Below, in pieces: positions 9,253 to 17,071 of a DNA stretch of 64,000 nt. The stretch is from Staphylococcus roterodami. GTDB lineage: Bacteria > Bacillota > Bacilli > Staphylococcales > Staphylococcaceae. The position numbers and the translations under genes were made by a program. Position 1 is the first letter of the stretch. Each line of letters starts with the position of its first letter. Below the pieces are notes generated by a model. It saw only the letters and a program-made list of their open reading frames with translations. It searched no databases and was not told the DNA's origin. Location: NCBI GenBank assembly GCA_022493055.1, contig CP092781.1:2294001-2358000 (forward strand), read 5' to 3'.

Positions 9253-10694
9253 AAAATATATTCATTATCTTTAAAGATTCCGCTTTTTATTTCAATAACA
9301 TTGATTTCATCTAACTTATAATTATCAAAGATCGATGCTAATATGATTTGATTTTCATTAAAGTCTTCTTTTAAAATCTTAAATATTTCTTCAATATTTT
9401 GTTTGTCTACCTCTCTTCCAGATGGAGAGTCCAGTAATATTGGTAAACTAATCCCCAAATATTTTTGAATAGATTTTATATAAGATAATTTAAATGCAAA
9501 TACTAGTTTATGTAAAATAGCACCCGAATATCTCTTTAAATTATTTGTAAAAATAAAATCAGATCTTAAATCCAAATATTGCTCAATACCTAGCTTTTTC
9601 GCATAATCAGCAATTGATTCATAAAGTTCACTTATAATATTATTATTTACAATTATTTTTTTCCTTAGTACTTCTCTTTTGTATTTTTCTTTTGTCTCAA
9701 TTTCTTTTATTAATTTTTCAATCAAATTAAAATCTAGATTAATATTCATTATTCTACTATCAAATTTTTGAAGTTCGGTTTCTAGATTTAATAAGCTATA
9801 CTCTTTTGAAAGATTGTTTCTCATTTTAGAAATCTTTGATTTTATTTTTTTTATTTTTATTTCTATTAATTTTTTTCTGGTATAAATATACAATTGAGAT
9901 TCTTCAAATCCCACAATATTATCTTTTGTAACTAGTTCACTTTTCCCCTCAATTTCTACAGCTATTTTCATTTTTTCTATAAATTTTAAAAAACTCTCGT
10001 TATCTTCAATCGCTCTTTCGATTTCATTTAGATCTTTCATTAATTGTTTTTTTTCTAATTCTAATAACAAAATATCATTTTCTATTTTGTCAATATAGTC
10101 CATTTCTAAATTACTTTTTTCTTCAATCACTGATGTTTGATAGAAATATATACTTCTCATTGCAATATATTTCGACTTTTCTTGTTTTAGAACGTTTAGT
10201 TCTTTTTGTAATTCTTCAATATTTCTTTCAGCTAATCCTCCAACTAATTCATATAAATTAAAGTATATCCTTCCGATGACGAATCCTTTATTTAAAAGCG
10301 TCCAACCTTTTTCTTGATCCATATATATACTACCCAATATGTTCTCTAAAACATTTTTATTTTCTGAATTAAAAATAACCTGTAATAGATATATATCTTC
10401 ATCGGGTAACAAAAAATGGTGAGAAATATCATTTTCTATCAATTCGAGATTATTATTATTTCTTATCAACGTTATTTTTCTATTACCTATCTCCAAAAAT
10501 AAAATTGTTTTTAATTTTTCAAATTTTATTCCTTTTGTTCCTGGAATTGCATAACCTAGGCTAAATAAAAGTATTCTTAGTAAAGTAGACTTTCCTACAC
10601 TATTTTTCTTACTATAAACTAGATTATTATTTGATGAAAAATCGAATTGCTTTTTCATTCCCTCATAATCTAGATAAAGAGTATTAAATTTCAA
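9249..10694 (-). CDS. SMC/Rad50-like ABC ATPase (ABC-3C type)
   Basis: A 481-residue ATPase. The variant Walker A is SKKNSVGKST (residues 28-37). A charged coiled-coil region rich in E, K and L spans about 150-355. The ABC signature-like KRYSGAILHKL begins near 387 and Walker B is LPILLDSPSG (417-426). This head-coil-head layout is that of Rad50/RecN-like ATPases in conflict systems. The start is TTG, 11 bp inside the preceding nuclease gene, with AGGAGG six bases upstream; the stop overlaps the next gene as ATGA. The tight coupling implies a complex with both neighbours. It probably gates the nuclease by DNA sensing (inference from ABC-3C systems). Confidence 0.8.
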   Translation of the reverse strand: MKFNTLYLDYEGMKKQFDFSSNNNLVYSKKNSVGKSTLLRILLFSLGYAIPGTKGIKFEKLKTILFLEIGNRKITLIRNNNNLELIENDISHHFLLPDEDIYLLQVIFNSENKNVLENILGSIYMDQEKGWTLLNKGFVIGRIYFNLYELVGGLAERNIEELQKELNVLKQEKSKYIAMRSIYFYQTSVIEEKSNLEMDYIDKIENDILLLELEKKQLMKDLNEIERAIEDNESFLKFIEKMKIAVEIEGKSELVTKDNIVGFEESQLYIYTRKKLIEIKIKKIKSKISKMRNNLSKEYSLLNLETELQKFDSRIMNINLDFNLIEKLIKEIETKEKYKREVLRKKIIVNNNIISELYESIADYAKKLGIEQYLDLRSDFIFTNNLKRYSGAILHKLVFAFKLSYIKSIQKYLGISLPILLDSPSGREVDKQNIEEIFKILKEDFNENQIILASIFDNYKLDEINVIEIKSGIFKDNEYIL

Positions 10695-11724
10695 GTTTTA
10701 CCTCCTCTTTAAGTTTATTAACCATTGTTTTTAAATTCAGAATTTTAAATAAAATGATTTTAACTATTATTTGTTTTACTTCTTCTTCTATTTTATCTGT
10801 ATTTACTAAATAAATATAGTCAGTCCATTTATCATTAATAAATGATTTTATCCCTCTTTCTTTACCTATTTTATTTTTTCTATAAATTTCATAATCATTA
10901 TTTACTCTCATCACAAAAGAAAATTTTTCTGTTTGTTTATCAATAAAAGTAGTATATTTATATAGTACTATCTCTATTTCTTCTTCATCCATTTGAAACT
11001 CATCAATAAGCTTTTCAAAGTTTTTATCATCTTCTAATAGTTGAGAGTTTATGACTATTATTGGCCAGATAACTTGATTCTTGGTAAGATCAATAGAAAC
11101 GTTACTTGTGGTAGCATTAAACAAAAATTCACTTTGCCAAATTTCTAACAATGTTTTTGAGTAAACTGGATTTACAGAAATATTACTTAGAAATTCTCTA
11201 ATTATGCGTAAGATAGTTCTGTATCTAGTTTCATAATCTTCTCCATCAAAATTTATTACTGATATATTTAAAATATCGGTATTATATTCTTTATTATATT
11301 TTTCTGAAAGCTTTTCTATAATCTCTACTACTTTTTTCTTATAATTAGCAGGGATTTCATTGAATGTTCTTTCAATAATTCCATCACCCATAAAAATATG
11401 ATGCTGAGAAGTTGTACCACCAATTGGATTTGGAAAATTAGTTGTATAAATTAACTTGTCTATTTCATTTTTTTGAGCTCCCAAAAATAGTGTATTTAAA
11501 CCTGTTTCTAATTTTTCTAATGCTTTACTATCCTTCCCTAACTTAGAATACGATTTAGCTTGAATTAATATTTTCTTTTCATTAAATAGTAACAATTCAA
11601 TATCTTCATCTTTTCCTTCGATTCTTATACTTTTAATATCTTTTATATATTTAATAAAATATACAATAGCGCTATTAATTTGAAAATGCCATCCAAATAT
11701 AGATGATGATGCGTTATGATTCAT
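10684..11724 (-). CDS. Restriction-like nuclease effector (DUF4297/Cap4-type N-terminus) of ABC-3C system
   Basis: A 346-residue protein. The N-terminus IFGWHFQINSAIVYFIKYI and then IRIEGKDEDIEL ... ILIQAKSYSK (Glu36, Asp41, Gln55-Ala-Lys57) read as a PD-(D/E)xK-type active site of the kind in Cap4/DUF4297 nucleases. Residues ~180-346 would be the C-terminal domain that docks on the ATPase in ABC-3C systems. It overlaps the ATPase gene by 11 bp and follows the methylase by 47 bp; GAGGT precedes the ATG. The predicted role is cleavage of foreign DNA. The nuclease motif is convincing by eye but the family call needs profile confirmation. Confidence 0.7.
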   Translation of the reverse strand: MNHNASSSIFGWHFQINSAIVYFIKYIKDIKSIRIEGKDEDIELLLFNEKKILIQAKSYSKLGKDSKALEKLETGLNTLFLGAQKNEIDKLIYTTNFPNPIGGTTSQHHIFMGDGIIERTFNEIPANYKKKVVEIIEKLSEKYNKEYNTDILNISVINFDGEDYETRYRTILRIIREFLSNISVNPVYSKTLLEIWQSEFLFNATTSNVSIDLTKNQVIWPIIVINSQLLEDDKNFEKLIDEFQMDEEEIEIVLYKYTTFIDKQTEKFSFVMRVNNDYEIYRKNKIGKERGIKSFINDKWTDYIYLVNTDKIEEEVKQIIVKIILFKILNLKTMVNKLKEEVKLEI

Positions 11725-11771
11725 AATTACCTCAATACCTTTAATATTTTATTCATAATACTTTACTTTTA

Positions 11772-14342
11772 CTACTCTTGTAGCATTTTTAATTCATATA
11801 CTCTATTCTCAATTTTTCTTTCTAAATCATTATATGAATTTTTGAACTCATCAAATCCTTCAATTTTATACTCATTAATTAATTTAAATACTTGATAGAA
11901 ACCAGCATCCCAATTATTAACATGCCATTCTGGATGATCTTCATTTGCTAAATTGCGATACTTAAATGAAACTTTTAAAAGTTCCACTGCTTGATCATAT
12001 ACTAAAGTAGCTTCCTTACTTAAATTCTTTGTCTTAATTAATGAATAAACATATCTTTCTTCTTTTTCAAATCTAAGTTGATTTTCTATATCATAATTAT
12101 AGTTATCTTCAGCTAATTTCTTTATGTCTTCTATGCCCATGAAAAACATTTCGTTATTCAAATCAAATGATTGATTATTATAAATTATATCCCTTTGAGA
12201 AGTTTGATAACTTGCATTTATATTAAACAGGCAATATATAATGCAATCAGATATAAATTCATCCTTTTCTATATCTGTTATTTTTCTAAAATCTGGGGCT
12301 TTAAAATTATCCATATCATTTATCCATGTATGACTAATTGATTTCCTTGCCGCAAATGTTATAGCGATACGTTCGAAATTTTCAGGTGTAATTGATAATC
12401 CATGCCCCATATATGCACTACCACTTAAAATAAATACATCTCTTTGAGATTTAAAAACATTGTTTGCTACATTAACCATGTATCCTATTGAATTATTTAA
12501 TAGTCTACCACTAGTTTTTACACCTTCATTTATATTAAAAGCAGAAGAAAAATGAGGATATGGCTCATCCATAAAGTCCTTTCTTTTTACATTCGGTTCT
12601 CTAACCCACTTCGATAAAAAGTTCAATTGCTCTATTTCTTCAATAACTTTTATTCTATCTTGGACTATACCATCTATTTCTAAATGTTCTACTGACATTG
12701 GAAATAGTTTAGAATAATCATTCTTTATAATATCTCTATTCTTATATACACTAAATGCAATTGCCCAATCATTACTTACATCTGAGAACTCACCAGCATT
12801 AAACAAAATACCTTTTTGAAATTTAAAGTTACTGAATAATTTGTTATTGAAATGAGTCCAATAATCTCCACCGTTCATAAATTGAGATTTACTAAAGAAC
12901 GCTATATGAACATTTGTAAGATTAAAATCCTCAACTAATTTTATTACTCTATAATAAAATTGTGCATAAAGTTGTTGTGATGCCTTACCCAAACCATTTG
13001 ATTTCATTAATTTGTTGATTTCAGTAATTGCAACACTTTTCTTCGACGTTCCTTTAGATCCTGCATTGTTTGCTGTCGCATATGGTGGATTCGCCAAGAA
13101 GATAAACGGTTTATTTTGTTTTAATGACTCAAATAATTCTATAGGCATTTTGATTTCATAAGGATTACTTTCAGGATTGATATTTATATCATCGTTAAGA
13201 AAATCATACTGAAAACTTTTTGAATTTTGATTATAATCATTCGAAATATCTAATTCTTCTTGATAAAGTGTTGAGCAATAAAGATTGTCAAACAAATAAT
13301 CCCTAGTTAAGTTTTTCGTTCCACATGCTGGATCCCAAACAACATAGTCATTTCTCCAACTATCTCCTATTACTTCAGAAATAATATCATTAGCTCTATT
13401 TGCCCAAACAGTTGGTGTCCAGAAATCTCCAGCAAAGCGTCTTGATGTCTCTTCTATTAACTGATCTGCTATTGATTTAATATGATCTTGCTCAGATAAT
13501 GTATATTTTCTTTCATATCTTGAAAAAAATGCACCATAAGCGTTGGTATCGATAGAAATTTCACTTTTATCAGGAAGTTGTAGTACGTTTCTTTTTGTTG
13601 GTACAGGATAAATATTTGGATTACCTATTATAGAATTAATAAAGATTGAAACGAGCAAATGTGGTTGTTTTTCTGGATTAATTCCTACTTTAACTTTTCT
13701 ATCACGTGAAAAAATGAATCTTACAAATTCATCAAATACAATTCTTATGTTTTTTTCTGTAACTTTAATTTTGTACATTACTCCATCATTGTTTACCAAA
13801 CTATCAATAGCATTTAATACATCATTTATATCAAACCCCTTTGTATTGATATCAAATACGAAAGTTGAAAGGTTAGGGTCATTGTTTAATTGATTCATTA
13901 AATCTATATTTTTAATCCATGCGTCACTTGGTGCAATACTCCAATCTAAATCTTTTTTTAAATAGTCATAAAGTACAGGCGCATATACTACAAACATTTC
14001 ATCTTCATCACCACTAAAAATTACGTTTGGTAGCTCTTCGCCATTTAACTCGAACTGTTTTAAATAATAAATTACTTGAGCAATAATCCTTGCTCTAGAT
14101 GAAACTTTTAATAAGTCTAAATTTTGTTTAAACTCCATTAACATTCTCAACGCTAAAACTAAATCCCCTGATCTCAAAAATCCATCACTACCATATGCAT
14201 TATGTAATGTAGCATTTGGATTTCCATCTATATATCTTTTTTGGAATATTCGTTTGTATGCATTTTCTATATCTGATTCATTTTTAAAATTTTTAAGAGA
14301 TCTTTTGAATTCTTGATTATCTTTTTTTGTTATTTTCCCCAT
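11772..14342 (-). CDS. N6-adenine DNA methyltransferase, large, island-borne
   Basis: About 856 residues from the ATG at 14342, which has CGAGGTG at a proper distance; the in-frame GTG nine bases upstream lies within that site and is less likely. Motif I is DPACGTKNLTRDY (about 337-349) and motif IV is NPPYA (about 418-422), the gamma-class order seen in HsdM and type IIG enzymes. The C-terminal half probably holds target recognition. The ~300-residue N-terminus is not recognised and shows no obvious nuclease motif. It is first in an operon with nuclease, ABC ATPase and small-protein genes; no specificity-subunit or type I HsdR gene is nearby. It likely marks self DNA for the downstream nuclease module (inference). 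Confidence 0.85.
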   Translation of the reverse strand: MGKITKKDNQEFKRSLKNFKNESDIENAYKRIFQKRYIDGNPNATLHNAYGSDGFLRSGDLVLALRMLMEFKQNLDLLKVSSRARIIAQVIYYLKQFELNGEELPNVIFSGDEDEMFVVYAPVLYDYLKKDLDWSIAPSDAWIKNIDLMNQLNNDPNLSTFVFDINTKGFDINDVLNAIDSLVNNDGVMYKIKVTEKNIRIVFDEFVRFIFSRDRKVKVGINPEKQPHLLVSIFINSIIGNPNIYPVPTKRNVLQLPDKSEISIDTNAYGAFFSRYERKYTLSEQDHIKSIADQLIEETSRRFAGDFWTPTVWANRANDIISEVIGDSWRNDYVVWDPACGTKNLTRDYLFDNLYCSTLYQEELDISNDYNQNSKSFQYDFLNDDININPESNPYEIKMPIELFESLKQNKPFIFLANPPYATANNAGSKGTSKKSVAITEINKLMKSNGLGKASQQLYAQFYYRVIKLVEDFNLTNVHIAFFSKSQFMNGGDYWTHFNNKLFSNFKFQKGILFNAGEFSDVSNDWAIAFSVYKNRDIIKNDYSKLFPMSVEHLEIDGIVQDRIKVIEEIEQLNFLSKWVREPNVKRKDFMDEPYPHFSSAFNINEGVKTSGRLLNNSIGYMVNVANNVFKSQRDVFILSGSAYMGHGLSITPENFERIAITFAARKSISHTWINDMDNFKAPDFRKITDIEKDEFISDCIIYCLFNINASYQTSQRDIIYNNQSFDLNNEMFFMGIEDIKKLAEDNYNYDIENQLRFEKEERYVYSLIKTKNLSKEATLVYDQAVELLKVSFKYRNLANEDHPEWHVNNWDAGFYQVFKLINEYKIEGFDEFKNSYNDLERKIENRVYELKMLQE

Positions 14343-14530
14343 GAGAATCACCTCGTTTTATCTCGTGTATTTCTTCTATTATCCCATATATTAATTGTAC
14401 TGTTAATAAACATTATAAAAACCTCAAGTTCTTATAAAATTAATCTACATTACTGTATGACACCTATCAATATATCAACAAATTACAATTCGAACTTACC
14501 CCCAATAATTATGAATGATTTATTAACAAG

Positions 14531-14803
14531 TTGAAATATATTCCGTTTCTTTATTATATACATCCAGTTATCTTAGGAGTAATTAAGACAATTAACAAAT
14601 ATGCATACTTTATAAAAAACACATTTAATTATTACAATTTATCAAATGGTCCTTTAGAAGGTATAGATACCAAAATAAATTTAATTAAACGTACATCTTT
14701 TGGTTATGGAAGTTACAATCATTTGCGCATTCTAATATTATTATCTTCAAAACTTAACGCTCCAAAGAGTAAAAAGGAAGTTAAGCAATGTCTATTTCCC
14801 TAA
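14531..14803 (+). pseudogene. ISL3-family transposase C-terminal remnant
   Basis: The ~90-residue open frame contains SNGPLEGIDTKINLIKRTSFGYG, which corresponds to the conserved C-terminal block (SNGxLEGxNxKIKxxKR..YGY) of ISL3-family DDE transposases, followed by a basic helix. The catalytic N-terminal two thirds are missing and no upstream in-frame continuation is visible, so this is a decayed insertion sequence. It lies between the methylase promoter and the inner island repeat. Confidence 0.75.
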
Positions 14804-14808
14804 CTTCC
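14776..14808. repeat. Inverted repeat at the ISL3 remnant end
   Basis: GGAAGTTA and TAACTTCC flank a 17-bp loop at the transposase stop codon. It could be a terminator-like hairpin or part of an eroded insertion-sequence terminus. Confidence 0.45.
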
Positions 14809-14857
14809 GATATTGAACTCATCAGTCGGATTTATTATAGAACCTGAATAATTTAAT

Positions 14858-15126
14858 ACACAAACGTAAAAAAACACCTCGACATAACATCAAGGTGTTT
14901 TGTATATATCGTCCGACAATTAACGTTTTGAGAATTGAGGTGAACGACGAGCTGCTTTAAGATTTGGTTTTTTACCTTCAAAAAACTTTAGGGTTTCGTA
15001 CAATTGTATAGACTGTCGTAAGCCTTGATACTAAAGGATTTCTAATTTTTCCGATTGCATAGTATTGCACCAAATATCACTCAGGAGTAACTAAATGGTA
15101 TCTAAATAAACTGCTGTCCGGTGGTA
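14858..15126. repeat. Island-flanking direct repeat, inner copy (diverged rpsI end)
   Basis: Partner of 8246-8503, with an 11-bp insertion (around 15096-15106) and scattered substitutions. Its terminator stem differs by compensating changes (ACACCT/AGGTGT here versus CTCGA/TCGAA-GTG there), so the hairpin is conserved although the sequence is not. The rpsI-derived part is 14920-14979 and contains ATTTGG in place of ACCTGG. Confidence 0.85.
14920..14979 (-). other. att-like duplicate of rpsI 3' end (inner, diverged)
   Basis: Sixty bases matching the rpsI end with a few substitutions near the distal side. It marks the junction between the ~1-kb relic next to rpsI and the defence-carrying block. 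Confidence 0.75.
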
Positions 15127-15136
15127 TATACTCTTG

Positions 15137-15214
15137 TATCGTCCGGTTATCGTCCGGTCGTAAATATATTGATTTATCAATGTTTTTATGTATATCAATA
15201 GGTTATCGTTCGGT
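15137..15214. other. Iteron-like repeats flanking an AT-rich segment (origin-like)
   Basis: TATCGTCCGGT occurs twice in exact tandem (15137-15147 and 15148-15158) and once as TATCGTTCGGT (15204-15214). The 45 bp between are AT-rich and include ATTGATttATCAAT. Iterons on both sides of an AT-rich stretch, immediately 3' of a rep-like gene, are the known layout of SaPI/PICI replication origins. A single TATCGTCCG also occurs in each flanking repeat. Confidence 0.55.
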
Positions 15215-15232
15215 TATCACTTGATGAATTTA

Positions 15233-15648
15233 TTAGTCTCTAATTAAATAATATCTAGTTCCCGGACCTCTACCTTCAGATCCGATAATCTCTAACTTCT
15301 TCAGTTCAGCAATTAACTCAGATGTATAACTTTTTTGAAGTCCCATTGTTTCTTGAATTTCTAGCCTACTTGCTAACTTACCATCTGATAAAAATTCTAC
15401 AATCTCTGACAACTTTTGATTAGTTGGTATTTTATTTAACTTATAATTCTTATTAAATAATACTACTCGAAAATCCCCCTCTTTACTCGAAAGCTCACAA
15501 AACCCTTGATATCATTGATTTCCCATGATTTTTTAATATTTTTCTTTTGAGTTACTCGAAAATTTTCCTCTTTACTCGAAAGCTGTCCTTCAACCTCAGT
15601 TTGCAAATATTCAATATACTTACTACTAGTCATATATAAACCTCGCAA
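15233..15648 (-). pseudogene. Winged-helix DNA-binding (Rep C-terminus-like) gene, frameshifted
   Basis: The first frame runs from 15648 (or the internal Met at 15633, MTSSKYIEYLQ) to a stop at 15463. The next frame continues with CELSSKEGDFRVVLFNKNYK and a winged-helix segment (KLSEIVEFLSDGKLASRLEI, then SELIAELKKLEIIGSEG with the wing GRGPGTRYYL), ending at 15233. A one-base change near 15491-15506 would join them into ~138 residues. The motif SSKE(E/G)(N/D)FRV occurs twice, matching a 31-bp DNA repeat. Position beside iterons suggests the C-terminal DNA-binding part of an island replication initiator, but the family is not proven. Confidence 0.5.
15465..15584. repeat. Pair of 31-bp direct repeats inside the broken winged-helix gene
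   Basis: 15465-15495 and 15554-15584 match at 28 of 31 positions; each contains two ACTCGAAA cores. The frameshift lies at the edge of the first copy, so slippage or recombination between copies may have caused it. Confidence 0.65.
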
Positions 15649-15861
15649 TCACGCATCTTATTGGCTTTATTATAACATTCAATACGATATCTATCGAATA
15701 TCATTACAACCTCTATCTGCTTATCGTACGAATCCCAAAGAAAAACAAGGTCATTTCATATGGTTTCCTAAAGTTTCATATCATTGAATTTTAAGCAGAA
15801 TTGAAACAAATTAGTTCCTCTAGGGGTAACTAAATGGTATCTAAATCCCTCTATAAAAATA

Positions 15862-15895
15862 TAAAAAAACACTCTTTGGAATAATCCAAAGAGTG
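15862..15895 (-). terminator. Terminator of rplM-rpsI
   Basis: On the minus strand CACTCTTTGGA / TCCAAAGAGTG has a four-base loop followed by a T run: a strong intrinsic terminator 90 bp after the rpsI stop. Confidence 0.9.
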
Positions 15896-15907
15896 CTGTA
15901 AACGTTT

Positions 15908-15975
15908 CTTCAGTTGAACACAAATTGCTGACGCAATTTGCGAACTCCATCTGTAAGCGAACAAGTTCGCAACAG
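15908..15975. repeat. Structured rpsI 3' UTR (nested inverted repeats)
   Basis: CAAATTGC-tgac-GCAATTTG (15921-15940) is perfectly self-complementary. Next to it GCGAAC and GTTCGC arms (about 15938-15971) form a second stem. Both lie between the rpsI stop and its terminator, so the transcript end is highly structured; recombinase arm sites are another possibility. Confidence 0.5.
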
Positions 15976-15982
15976 CAGCAGC

Positions 15983-16381
15983 TTAACGTTTTGAGAATTG
16001 AGGTGAACGACGAGCTGCTTTAAGACCTGGTTTTTTACGTTCTTTCATACGTGGGTCACGAGTAAGTAATCCAGCGCGTTTTAAAGAACCTCTGTATTCA
16101 GGATCTGCTTCTAATAATGCACGAGCGATTCCGTGACGGATAGCTTGAGCTTGTCCAGTGAAACCACCACCATGAACGTTAACTAAAACATCATAGTTAC
16201 CTTTAGTTTCAGTTACATCAAATGGTTGGTTTAAGTCTAAAATTAATGATTCGAATGGTAAGTATTCGCGTACGTCACGGTTATTAACTGTGATGTTACC
16301 TTCACCTGGTACTAAACGTACACGTGCTACTGAGTTTTTACGACGGCCTGTGCCTCTATATTCAACTTGTGCCAAAGTCAT
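15983..16381 (-). CDS. rpsI: 30S ribosomal protein S9
   Basis: S9, 132 residues, contacts P-site tRNA through its C-terminal tail. The family pattern is clear: [14 protein letters not shown] near the N-terminus, [23 protein letters not shown] in the middle and the universal basic tail ending SPQFSKR. It lies 13 bp after rplM in the same operon with its own Shine-Dalgarno (GGAGG). Its last 60 bp serve as the integration target for the neighbouring islands, but the coding sequence is intact. The duplicated ends at 8308 and 14920 carry no upstream gene and are not extra copies. Confidence 0.98.
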
Positions 16382-16394
16382 TTCCTCCTTCTAA

Positions 16395-16832
16395 TTAACC
16401 ACGTAATTCGTAGTTTTCTGGTTGTTGTGCAGCGTGTGGATGTTCAGCGCCACCATATACAAATAATTTTTTACCTTGTTTTTCGCCTAAACGAGTGCTT
16501 GGTAACATACCTTTAATTGAGTTTTCAATTAAACGTTCTGGGTTAGTTCTTCTTAATTCACCAGCAGTGATTGATTTGATACCACCTGGGTGATTTGAGT
16601 GACGGTAGTAAACTTTGTCAGTTTCTTTGTTACCAGTAAATTCGATTTTTGATGCATTAATAACGATTACATAATCACCAGTATCAACGTGTGGTGTGTA
16701 AGTTACTTTATTTTTACCGCGTAAGATAGATGCTACTTCTGATGATAAACGACCTAATGTTTGGCCTTCAGCATCGATAACATACCATTTGCGCTCAATG
16801 TTTGATTCATTTGCCATAAATGTTTGACGCAT
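16395..16832 (-). CDS. rplM: 50S ribosomal protein L13
   Basis: L13, 145 residues, an early 23S rRNA assembly protein. Recognised by [20 protein letters not shown], the [17 protein letters not shown] segment and [22 protein letters not shown]. The start MRQTFM is the family start with AGGAGG upstream. It forms the usual rplM-rpsI pair downstream of truA. Confidence 0.98.
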
Positions 16833-17060
16833 AATAATTGTCCTCCTAAAAAATAAATGCTTCTATTCAAGCTATAAACAGTTTCATAACCTAATAGATG
16901 ATTTCATTTGTTTCATTTTTAAAACGTTTAATTTCATTTATTTTGTTAACTGTTGTTCGTTTCTGCTTATATATCTTGTAACACAATAAGTTTCCGGGGC
17001 TTATCGTGGGGTGGATATAAAACAATACCGTTAATAATCTTATAATTTCACAAGCTTTTT
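16833..17060 (-). promoter_or_regulatory. rplM leader / promoter region
   Basis: A ~230-bp untranslated stretch separates truA from rplM. Firmicutes often carry an L13-binding leader here (Rfam L13 leader). The GC-rich CCGGGGCTTATCGTGGGG segment at 16993-17012 could begin such a structure, but I could not fold it confidently. Confidence 0.35.
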
Positions 17061-17071
17061 GTCAATGGCAA

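Larger units (their letters stand above)
14343..14857. other. Intergenic stretch upstream of the methylase with transposase relic
   Basis: It contains the methylase promoter region (minus strand, AT-rich, 14343-14420) and then a degenerate plus-strand ISL3-type transposase tail ending near 14803. Nothing else is recognised; plus-strand frames before 14531 lack start signals and family motifs. Confidence 0.55.
15126..15982. other. Relic region between inner island repeat and rpsI
   Basis: This stretch contains origin-like iterons, a frameshifted winged-helix gene (15233-15648), a short segment AGGGGTAACTAAATGGTATCTAAAT at about 15820 shared with the flanking repeat, and the rpsI terminator and 3' UTR. 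No integrase, capsid or virulence gene is present. It reads as the remains of an older island at the same att site. Confidence 0.6.

Noticed and set aside
11772..14342. Classical type I restriction-modification (hsdM)
   Set aside because: The methylase is larger than HsdM, and no HsdS-type specificity gene or HsdR helicase-nuclease is adjacent; the neighbours are an SMC-like ATPase and a small nuclease-like protein.
14313..14534. Plus-strand 73-codon frame opposite the methylase start
   Set aside because: No ribosome-binding site, Leu/Ile/Ser-rich composition, and it overlaps the methylase start and promoter; treated as a shadow.
8246..15126. CRISPR array
   Set aside because: The repeats here are two long copies 6.6 kb apart and two 31-bp copies; there is no regular repeat-spacer series and no cas gene.
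15768..15950. Minus-strand 60-codon frame across the rpsI terminator
   Set aside because: It covers the terminator hairpin and rpsI 3' UTR, has no start signal, and its composition is that of the hairpin sequence.
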